Below, piece after piece: positions 45,888 through 52,141 of a stretch of DNA of 52,141 nucleotides. The notes under the pieces were generated by a model. The model was given only the letters and a program-made list of their open reading frames with translations, made no database searches and was not told where the DNA came from. Location: positions 1 through 52,141 of the forward strand of contig WQZB01000028.1 in the NCBI GenBank assembly GCA_009780955.1, in the 5' to 3' direction. Position numbers and translations under genes: made by a program. Within the stretch, counting starts at the first letter, position 1; every line of letters begins with the position of its first letter. This DNA is from Polyangiaceae bacterium (GTDB lineage: Bacteria; Myxococcota_A; Polyangia; Polyangiales; Polyangiaceae).

Positions 45888-46713
45888 AGTGTACAAACCA
45901 AAGCGAATAGACATAGGTAACGGCGCTCGTGACGAGCAGCGCATCGACGCGATCGAGAATGCCTCCGTGCCCGGGAACGATGGCGCCAGAGTCTTTCACG
46001 CCGGTCGATCGCTTCAGGAGCGACTCACCAAGATCACCCGCTTGACCAAGTGCGCCCGCGACGAGAGCGAGTGGAATGCCATGCGCAAGAGTTAGCGACG
46101 GCAGAAACCACACGTACGCAAGCACCGCGGCCACGACGCTTCCAACAAGACCACCGATCGATCCCTCGATTGTTTTTTTTGGCGAAACGGCCTCATAAAG
46201 TTTATGTTTGCCAAAGAAACGCCCAGCGAAATATCCACCTGAATCACCGAACCAAGCAAACAAAATGGCAACAACCACGTAGCCGGCGCCGTTCGGCAAG
46301 CCTTTGCGCAGCAGGGCGAGCGACGTCAAAGGGAGACCAACGAACAGTGGGCCAAACCCCATCGCGCACGCTCGCAGTGCCGCGGTTTTCATATCACCGA
46401 GCCAAATGAGCGTGAGCATTGGGCCAAGCAGCGGAGCGAGCACGACGACGGTGACAAAAATCCGGGCGTCGCCGTCTGAAAACCACATCGCGAGCGACGC
46501 CGCCGCTGTCATGGCAACGCCCGCCATCTGCGCCGGGCGGCTGCCGGCGTGCGTCATGTTGAAAAGCTCCCACGCGCCAACGAGTGCGGCAGGCAGCACA
46601 AGGAGATAGAACCCCCATGGTGGCCCCTTGTAAAGCAGAAGGACAATGAGCGGCCCCGCGACGAGCGCGGTGGCAACACGGACAGCGAGATTGCTATTTG
46701 CCTTGCTTACCAT
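45886..46713 (-). CDS. cdsA: phosphatidate cytidylyltransferase
   Basis: A 275-residue inner membrane enzyme that makes CDP-diacylglycerol from phosphatidate and CTP, the branch point of phospholipid synthesis. About seven to eight hydrophobic helices are present. The family signature is complete near the C-terminus: SLLKRSTGVKDSGAIVPGHG followed by GILDR. ATG at 46713 is preferred; an in-frame TTG lies two codons upstream. It starts 6 bp after the uppS stop, the classic uppS-cdsA pairing of envelope lipid synthesis. Confidence 0.95.
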   Translation of the reverse strand: MVSKANSNLAVRVATALVAGPLIVLLLYKGPPWGFYLLVLPAALVGAWELFNMTHAGSRPAQMAGVAMTAAASLAMWFSDGDARIFVTVVVLAPLLGPMLTLIWLGDMKTAALRACAMGFGPLFVGLPLTSLALLRKGLPNGAGYVVVAILFAWFGDSGGYFAGRFFGKHKLYEAVSPKKTIEGSIGGLVGSVVAAVLAYVWFLPSLTLAHGIPLALVAGALGQAGDLGESLLKRSTGVKDSGAIVPGHGGILDRVDALLVTSAVTYVYSLWFVH

Positions 46714-46719
46714 TCTCAA

Positions 46720-47532
46720 TCAGCCAACGAGCCGAAGGTGCCTATTGTCTATGGCCAATGGCTCGCGCGACGCATTGGACGTATGGGCGAGCTTTTCGTC
46801 GGGCGGCGCTGGCTTGCCAACGAGCCCAAAACGGCGCTCGCGACGCTGGTAATTCTCGATGGCTTCATAAAGATCGACGGCATCGAAATCCGGCCAAAGC
46901 GTGTCGGAAAAGTGAAGCTCCGCGTAGGCAAGGCCATAAAGGAGAAAATTCGAGATGCGCCGCTCGCCGCCCGTACGAATGACGAGATCAGGATCCCCCA
47001 CGCACAAGCTTGGCATGCGCCGACGAAGGGCGTCGGTGGTTATGTCTTCGGGGCGAAGGCGGCCGTCTTTGACATCGCAAGCGAGCTCGCGTGCCGCCAT
47101 GGCAATCTCTTCGCGGCCGCCATAGCTAAGGGCAAGCGTGAGCGTCATTTCGGTGGCCGTCTCACTGTCTTTGCGCAGCGGATCGAGCACGGCGCGCACG
47201 ATGGCAGGGAGCTTGCCAATGTTGCCAACCGCGTTGAGACGAATGCCATTGTTGAGGATTTCGCCTCGCTCCGACAGAAGAAAGTCGCGCAAAAGAAGCA
47301 TGAGCGCGTCCACTTCGTCCTCGGGCCGCGACCAGTTCTGCTCGCTGAATGCGTAAAGCGTAAGCGCGCGCAGCCCAAGGCGGCGCGCCGCGCGGACGAC
47401 GCGACGCACGGCGCGTGAGCCCTCGCGATGCCCCTCAACGCGCGCAGCCCCGCGGAGCTGCGCCCAGCGGCCGTTGCCATCCATGATGATTCCGACGTGA
47501 CTCGGGAGGTTGCGCGCTTCAACGAGGAGCAT
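46720..47532 (-). CDS. uppS: isoprenyl transferase (undecaprenyl diphosphate synthase)
   Basis: A 270-residue cytosolic cis-prenyltransferase that builds the C55 carrier lipid for peptidoglycan and O-antigen. The opening HVGIIMDGNGRWAQLRG holds the catalytic Asp; LTLYAFSEQNWSRPEDEV and DLVIRTGGERRISNFLLY with ELHFSDTLWPDF are family hallmarks. ATG at 47532 is chosen over an upstream TTG. The C-terminal 30 residues after RRERRFG are a loose extension. In operon with cdsA. Confidence 0.96.
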   Translation of the reverse strand: MLLVEARNLPSHVGIIMDGNGRWAQLRGAARVEGHREGSRAVRRVVRAARRLGLRALTLYAFSEQNWSRPEDEVDALMLLLRDFLLSERGEILNNGIRLNAVGNIGKLPAIVRAVLDPLRKDSETATEMTLTLALSYGGREEIAMAARELACDVKDGRLRPEDITTDALRRRMPSLCVGDPDLVIRTGGERRISNFLLYGLAYAELHFSDTLWPDFDAVDLYEAIENYQRRERRFGLVGKPAPPDEKLAHTSNASREPLAIDNRHLRLVG

Positions 47533-47592
47533 GTTGGACAAGTGGTTGAGGAGCTACCATGGGGAGCTTTCGCCGGCAAAGGAAGGCATATC

Positions 47593-49536
47593 TCAATCTG
47601 CCACCGTGGGCGTGATCGCTCGATCTCGAGTGGGAGCGTGGTCGACGGGGAGCCACATGCGAAAGACCATGCCTCCGCCTTCCGTGTTGTCCATTTCGAT
47701 GCTTCCGCCGTGGATTTCGACGATGGACCGCGCAAGCTGCAACCCAAGGCCAAGAGCTCCGTGGCGGCGGGCGCTCTGGGCACTTTTGAACGCGTCAAAG
47801 ATTTTTTCGCGCTCGGAGTGAGGCAGCCCCTCACCGCTCGTCTCGACTTCGATGCGTAACCTGTCGCCTTTGTCGGGCAACGTGGCGCGTACCACGACAA
47901 CGCTCTTTTTGCCAAAGCGCACAGCGGTCATGACGACCGCTGTAAGGGCTTGCACGATGCGCGTTGCATCGACAAAAAGCATTGGAATTCCGGGCTGGAC
48001 TTCGCCTTTGATCTGCACATCGGTACCAACGACGAGATCGCGCGCTTCAAGGACAGCGGACATGACGATGTCGTACACGCGCGTCGTAACCGGAATGATT
48101 TCGAGCTCACGAGCTTCGGCGCGCGCGCTGTCGAGAATCGTGTCGATGAGCATGAGCAGCTCGCGCCCGCGTTGCTCGATAATCGCGAGGCTTTCGCGCT
48201 GGTTGGCGGTGAGCTGATGTCGACCGGCAAGTTCGGCGAAACCGAGAACGGCGTTGAGAGGCGCCTTGAGATCGTGGCTCATCGACGCGAGCAGAAAGCC
48301 GCGCATCTGCTCGGTGCGCTCGCTCGCTTCAATGGCGCGCTTCTGCGCACCGGCAAACTCGCGAAAAACGGCACCAAGCGCGTCGATCGCCTGCAAAAGC
48401 GAGTGAATGACCGAGAAGCGCGCTTGGTGGACGATGATCGTTCCGCGCATGACCTCGTCGACACCGGCCTTTTGCACTTCGCGACGCGCCAAAGCGACGT
48501 CGGCCTCGAACGCGATCGCAATGCGCGACCCGAGAATGGCCGCGAGCAGGACAGCGGCGAGCGCAAGAACGACGTAAATGACGACGACCGGCGCTGGACG
48601 CGAGGTGCCGAAGCGAACGATCGCCACGCCCGGCGAGGTGGGAACGACAAGCTGCGTTTCGCCCTCGTCACGGGCGTCACGATCGCGTGCGCCGGGCTCA
48701 CTTGCAACCGACGGAGCGAGCGTAATGGCGAAGCCGAAGGCCGCCGCTGCCTCGATCGCCTCGGCGCGCCCCTGCCGTTGCTGGACGTTGTCACAATCGC
48801 TCGTGCTCTGGCTCGTGCTCTGGCAAGCTTGCTCGCTACGCCCAGGCTCGAACACGGCGCGCGCCATGCTCGTGGCGTCGGCGATGCGTGCTTCGCGGTC
48901 GTACGCACGCGCGTGGGCAGCAACGAGAAGCGAGGCGCCGAGCGCAACGAAGGCAACGGGCGCTGCAACGGCAAACATGAAGCGCGTGCGGATGCTTCCG
49001 AGGTTCGTGCGACCAAGGTGGCTGAGCGCAACGCGCATGACTTCGGGAGGTGCACGTTCAAGGACTTTCGTGACCGATGCGCGAAGCATGATGTAGGCAG
49101 CCAATGCCGCCGTGCTGACCATGGTGAGAACGAGAAGGACGACAGCCAAATCGTTATACAGATCGAGCGACTTTGGGCGCAGAGCGGGCGCGAGCGTGGC
49201 AACCGACAGAGTAAGAACGAAGCCTACGTTCGCTAGCGACAGGCGAGCAGGCGCTGCATCGAGCAAGCGCACCTCGACCTCGCCGATGGCCGATGACCGG
49301 GCCGCAAGGGCACCGAGCGCAGGGCAGAGCGGGTGGACAAGTGTGAACGTTGTTGCCGTGGAGAAGAGTACGGCGAGCACGAGGAACGCGATGGCCAGCT
49401 GGTTTGCGCCTGATGCTGAATCTTGCTCGAGCAAAAGCACACGTGGCGCAAAAAGCACCACGAGCATGTAGGTCACGCTGTGCGTCGCTGTCTGCAGCAC
49501 GAGAAGCTTCAGGGCAAAACCGACTGCCGGCTTCAT
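47593..49536 (-). CDS. membrane histidine kinase with degenerate ATP-binding boxes
   Basis: A 647-residue protein. N-terminal membrane helices (about 10-35, 46-66, 103-120, 128-150), another near 186-208, then a sensor-like stretch and a further helix (about 315-337). The HisKA region has H421 in FLLASMSHDLKAPLNAVLGF. The ATPase domain is unusual: where the N-box should have Asn (as in NLVNNAIKF) it reads ALTAVVMTAVRFG, and G1 DTGPG is ETSGEG; G2 GALGLGLQLA is kept. ATP binding may be poor, so this could be a regulator of the neighbouring kinase rather than an active kinase. The start ATG overlaps the stop of the 49533 gene (ATGA), so both are coupled. No response regulator is nearby. Confidence 0.85.
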   Translation of the reverse strand: MKPAVGFALKLLVLQTATHSVTYMLVVLFAPRVLLLEQDSASGANQLAIAFLVLAVLFSTATTFTLVHPLCPALGALAARSSAIGEVEVRLLDAAPARLSLANVGFVLTLSVATLAPALRPKSLDLYNDLAVVLLVLTMVSTAALAAYIMLRASVTKVLERAPPEVMRVALSHLGRTNLGSIRTRFMFAVAAPVAFVALGASLLVAAHARAYDREARIADATSMARAVFEPGRSEQACQSTSQSTSDCDNVQQRQGRAEAIEAAAAFGFAITLAPSVASEPGARDRDARDEGETQLVVPTSPGVAIVRFGTSRPAPVVVIYVVLALAAVLLAAILGSRIAIAFEADVALARREVQKAGVDEVMRGTIIVHQARFSVIHSLLQAIDALGAVFREFAGAQKRAIEASERTEQMRGFLLASMSHDLKAPLNAVLGFAELAGRHQLTANQRESLAIIEQRGRELLMLIDTILDSARAEARELEIIPVTTRVYDIVMSAVLEARDLVVGTDVQIKGEVQPGIPMLFVDATRIVQALTAVVMTAVRFGKKSVVVVRATLPDKGDRLRIEVETSGEGLPHSEREKIFDAFKSAQSARRHGALGLGLQLARSIVEIHGGSIEMDNTEGGGMVFRMWLPVDHAPTRDRAITPTVAD

Positions 49537-51164
49537 GGGCGCCTCGAACCATGCGAGGGGACAACGGCAGCGCCGGAGCCATCATTGAGCGAACTGGGCG
49601 AGTTGGGCGTCTCGTCGAGGCTCCCTTTTGGCACGAAGACGGTGAAAATCGAGCCGCGACCGAGCTCGCTGTCAACCCGAATCGAGCCGTGGTGCAGAAG
49701 CACGAGGCGCTTGGCAATGGCGAGTCCAAGGCCGGTGCCGCGGCGTTTCTGCACTTCTCCGGCCGCTTGCTTGTATTCGCGGAAAATGAGCTCGCGTTCT
49801 TGAGCCGAAATGCCGGGCCCCGTGTCGGTAACACGGAGCATCACGATGCCACGCTCTTCCGCAACGCGCACAACGACCTCGCCATGCTGCATAAACTTGA
49901 TGGCATTGTTGACAAGGTTGCCAAGGATCTGGCGCATGCGGCGACCGTCAATGCTCGCGAACACCACCCCGCCGGACTCGAGACGCACGGCAATGGGCTT
50001 GTTGCCAACGAGACCGCGCGATTCGCTCACGACTTCGCTCGCAAGGGCGTTCAGGTCCAACCGGCGGCGGGTTAGTCGAAGCTGGCCGCTTTCAAGCGCC
50101 GAGAACTCGAGGATGTCGTTGATGAGTCCGAGCAGGTGCACGCCCGATCCTCGGATTTGCTCGACATCCTCACGCGCCGACGCGTCGAGTGGCCCGTCGA
50201 CCTCCCCCATGAGAATGTCGGCAAAACCGAGGATTGCATTGAGAGGGCTGCGTAGTTCGTGGCTAACAGCCGCAAGGAAAGCCGCGCGTTCGCGATCGGC
50301 TGTGTGGGCCCGGTCGAGATCTTCACGATACTGGCTTTGCGCCTTCTCGAAGCGTCCAACGAGCTCGTTGAATGCAACCGTGAGACGACCGACCTTGTCC
50401 ATGGTTCGCGCTGGGATAGGCTCGCCCGTGGGCTCGGTACGTGCACGCGCCATCTGCTGGACTCGATGGGTGACGAAATCAACGTCGCGTGTGACGTTGC
50501 GCGAGACGGCATAGGCCACGATGGCTGCCGTGCCGAGCAGAAGGACCGCGAGCGCGCCAAGAGCGCTTACGAGCGCGGACGTGCCAATGGGCGAGGCGGG
50601 CTCGGCGACGAAAACAACGAGACGAGCGGCCGATGGACCGTCGCCGATGGGCCTAACCGAGAAGCGCGCGCGGCCAAGGCGCATGACCACGACGCCTTTC
50701 GTTGTGCGAAGGATCTCCTCGAGTATCGCGTGAACTGGGGCGCCGAGCGTCACGTCGTAAACGACTTGCGCATCCGGCGTAACTACGAGGATCTCGGCGG
50801 CGCTGCGGCGGCGCGCGAGCTCGACGGCCTCGAGCCTCTGGCTCTCGGGCAGCGGTGAGATCCGCGCGGCAAGAGTCGCAGCGAGCAAGTCGGCACGCGC
50901 CGAGGCGCGCTCGCCGCCTGCTCGCGCAAGGTGATCGAGTCCAACGACACCGATCGACAGCGCCACGGCCAGACCAACCACGACAACCACAAGGGGGGCG
51001 AGAGGGACGAACACCCACGCGATAGCTGATCCGGACACACCATGCAAAAGTGCTGCGTCGTTGCCTGAGAGCGCACGCGGCGGCGACGAAGACACTCCGT
51101 GAGGAGGCTCGAACCTTGCGTTCGTGGACTCAGGACGGAGTCCCGCCCGGCGGTCGTCGATCAC
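49533..51164 (-). CDS. membrane histidine kinase with HAMP domain
   Basis: A 543-residue inner membrane sensor kinase. Two membrane helices (about 48-76 and 198-221) enclose a periplasmic sensor domain of about 120 residues; a HAMP-like region follows (about 222-275), then HisKA with H302 in FLAAVSHELRSPLNAILGF and an intact ATPase domain: N-box NLVNNAIKF (N420), G1 DTGPG (447-451), G2 GTGLGLAIAK (476-485). Start is a GTG at 51164, with no better ATG nearby. It is the first gene of a pair with the degenerate kinase at 47593, which suggests the two work as a hetero-dimer or one controls the other. Signal unknown. Confidence 0.9.
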   Translation of the reverse strand: MIDDRRAGLRPESTNARFEPPHGVSSSPPRALSGNDAALLHGVSGSAIAWVFVPLAPLVVVVVGLAVALSIGVVGLDHLARAGGERASARADLLAATLAARISPLPESQRLEAVELARRRSAAEILVVTPDAQVVYDVTLGAPVHAILEEILRTTKGVVVMRLGRARFSVRPIGDGPSAARLVVFVAEPASPIGTSALVSALGALAVLLLGTAAIVAYAVSRNVTRDVDFVTHRVQQMARARTEPTGEPIPARTMDKVGRLTVAFNELVGRFEKAQSQYREDLDRAHTADRERAAFLAAVSHELRSPLNAILGFADILMGEVDGPLDASAREDVEQIRGSGVHLLGLINDILEFSALESGQLRLTRRRLDLNALASEVVSESRGLVGNKPIAVRLESGGVVFASIDGRRMRQILGNLVNNAIKFMQHGEVVVRVAEERGIVMLRVTDTGPGISAQERELIFREYKQAAGEVQKRRGTGLGLAIAKRLVLLHHGSIRVDSELGRGSIFTVFVPKGSLDETPNSPSSLNDGSGAAVVPSHGSRRP

Positions 51165-51338
51165 GCAGAGATGCTACTCCTGCTCATCAGCTGAGCCACT
51201 TCGAACCCTCACCGACTTGGCCCGATTTTGGCTGAATTGCACCAACTTGCCACCAACTTGCCACTCGAGCATTCTAGGGTTCCTCCGATGCATTGCAGCG
51301 TGCGATTTTTTTGATGTTCAGCCCTTGTCGAGGAATCA

Positions 51339-51929
51339 ATGGGGGTCAATCATTGTATGGCGACCATGGGACTTTTCCAGCGCACACGAGGCACGGCAAG
51401 CCGAAATTCGATCGCCACGCCGACCGTGGGAACGACTCCCGTCGTGGCGCCCATCATGATGCCCCTCATGATGATCGGCGAGGCTATCGAGTCTGCCGCA
51501 ACCAAGCCTCCTTGCCTTGCGCTGTGCGCCCCTACCAGCAAACTGCCCAGCGACGCGCGTACCACCGACCCCTCTTCTGACGTGTTCGTTTGCTGCCAAA
51601 GCGCTCTCGAACCCGAGAGCCTCGAGCCCGAGATAGCATCCATTGCACCTGCTGCGCCTCTTGCACTTATTGCACCTGCGATCCCCACCGCAGCCGCCGC
51701 GCCAGCGCCAACAGCAGCAGCAGCAGGCGGAGTAACCCTCTTCGTTTATGGCTGGCACAACGTGCAGCCCGGACCGCTCTGGTGGGTCTTTCCAAGCCTG
51801 CGCGCAGCTCTCGACGCCGTGCGCGCCATGCGCAACGCCGTCAAGTGGTGCGTGGTCGCCGGCGAAGAATTCATCGGCCTCGAAGCAGCTCGCGCCAAGG
51901 GGGCTGTCCTCGTCGAGCAGTTCGGATAG
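51339..51929 (+). CDS. lineage-specific hypothetical protein, Ala/Pro-rich with compact C-terminal domain
   Basis: A 196-residue protein I do not recognise. Start ATG at 51339 has GAGGAAT a few bases upstream. Residues 1-130 are low in complexity, with Ala, Pro, Thr and Met (a stretch IAPAAPLALIAPAIPTAAAA); residues 131-196 look like a folded domain with many aromatics: GGVTLFVYGWHNVQPGPLWW, then FPSLRAALDAVRAMRNAVKW and an end ARAKGAVLVEQFG. The opposite strand is also open for 215 codons, so strand choice rests on the C-terminal pattern, the ribosome binding site and the 3' element that starts at this stop codon. It is divergent from the kinase pair; the 174 bp between contain ACCAACTTGCC twice in tandem. 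Confidence 0.5.
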   Translation: MGVNHCMATMGLFQRTRGTASRNSIATPTVGTTPVVAPIMMPLMMIGEAIESAATKPPCLALCAPTSKLPSDARTTDPSSDVFVCCQSALEPESLEPEIASIAPAAPLALIAPAIPTAAAAPAPTAAAAGGVTLFVYGWHNVQPGPLWWVFPSLRAALDAVRAMRNAVKWCVVAGEEFIGLEAARAKGAVLVEQFG

Positions 51930-52037
51930 ACCGCTTTCGATTTGACGCGATCTCATCGTTGGCGGCTGCGGTGCGGTCCTCAAAGCCGCAGCAGGCTGTT
52001 CCGGTCCGCTCCTCGCCGCCGCCGCGAGCCCCGAGCA
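51929..52037. repeat. shortened copy of the 45715 inverted-repeat element, opposite orientation
   Basis: Starts GACCGCTTTCGATTTGACGC at the last base of the preceding stop codon and follows the 45715-45887 element read on the other strand, including the core CAAAGCCGCAGCAGGCTGTTCC (51981-52002) and GGTCCGCTCCTCG. About 50 bp around the internal hairpin are missing. The far end is diverged, and no matching terminal arm is seen before the window ends. Confidence 0.7.
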
Positions 52038-52141
52038 GGTTGCGGACCGAGTATTTTTGCCGAGTTCCGAGCAGAGCGAGGCGCTTCGACGAGAGCTGCT
52101 TGTGCAGCTTGAGGAGAAGCAACGAAGCGATGCGACGGAAA

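Noticed and set aside
44392..46095. A 567-codon plus-strand frame opposite gdhA and cdsA
   Set aside because: It runs antisense through two clearly identified genes and across the inverted-repeat element; no motif and no ribosome binding site.
51165..51230. tRNA-like words (TTCGAAC, GCTGAGCC) between the kinase pair and the last gene
   Set aside because: The order of the arms is wrong and no acceptor stem can be formed.
51336..51983. A 215-codon minus-strand frame opposite the last gene
   Set aside because: It crosses the repeat element and has low-complexity His/Arg/Cys-rich stretches; the plus strand has a better start and a more protein-like C-terminus. The choice is not certain.
52038..52141. 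Open plus-strand frame at the window end, with a helical charged pattern (SEALRRELLVQLEEKQ)
   Set aside because: Fewer than 35 codons remain before the edge and no start can be fixed. It could be the beginning of a gene outside the window.

Overview
The window looks like the chromosome of a high-GC Myxococcota bacterium, most likely in or near Polyangia. The best markers are four tandem Cys-rich secreted proteins that end in a MYXO-CTERM-like tail (Cys, hydrophobic segment, Arg cluster) after an Asp/Ala-rich linker, a Polyangia-style TPR protein with a C-terminal membrane anchor (34479-35534), and long multi-domain signalling and SNF2 genes. Lineage is inferred from sequence style alone; no database search was possible.

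Layout. 1-8603: a cut-off Rpn-type nuclease gene, a DUF3160 lipoprotein, a membrane protein, then a tight three-gene cassette (nucleotidyltransferase-like protein, membrane protein with a Ser/Gly/Cys tail, radical SAM/SPASM enzyme; 4094-6758) that looks like a peptide- or protein-modification system, and an AAA ATPase with a nuclease-like C-terminus. 8776-15850: a zinc-type CDF transporter, a very large SNF2 helicase, and two decayed regions holding SPFH and YhcG/DUF1016 pseudogenes and two copies of an 18-bp perfect palindrome. 15850-20363: an arsenic locus (arsR divergent from arsM-acr3-arsC) and msrPQ. 20666-22016: tRNA-Lys, a HAD phosphatase and a small acidic protein.

22026-30128 is a complete-looking Calvin-Benson operon of proteobacterial red-type architecture: cbbR divergent from cbbL-cbbS-cbbX-cbbF-cbbP-cbbT. 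It supplies Rubisco, its activase, fructose bisphosphatase, phosphoribulokinase and transketolase, so together with housekeeping glycolytic enzymes it could support CO2 fixation. It is followed directly by a lipoprotein/zincin-toxin pair whose toxin is missing its N-terminal part. I infer one imported block of about 9.4 kb (roughly 22020-31390).

31433-35943: a YkgJ-type Cys-cluster protein divergent from an ABC-F ATPase, a methyltransferase, the TPR protein, and an orphan Phd-type antitoxin whose PIN toxin is cut after about ten codons by a repeat. 36005-43971: four tandem paralogues, two lipoproteins with a beta-sandwich and two beta-helix proteins, with 3, 2, 1 and 1 Cys-rich units and near-identical tails. 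All four share a TGCGG...CCGCA stem-loop directly in front of the ribosome binding site. 44308-51929: glutamate-type dehydrogenase, uppS-cdsA, two overlapping histidine kinase genes (one with degenerate ATP-binding boxes), and a lineage-specific protein.

Six genes of the right half (three of the tandem paralogues, gdhA, cdsA and the last protein) carry the same core GGCAGGCTGTTCCG or a close variant shortly after their stop codon, always in the same orientation to the gene. It sits inside larger inverted-repeat elements, several starting at the stop codon itself. This 3'-end element family, the radical SAM cassette and the imported carbon-fixation island are the most interesting things here.
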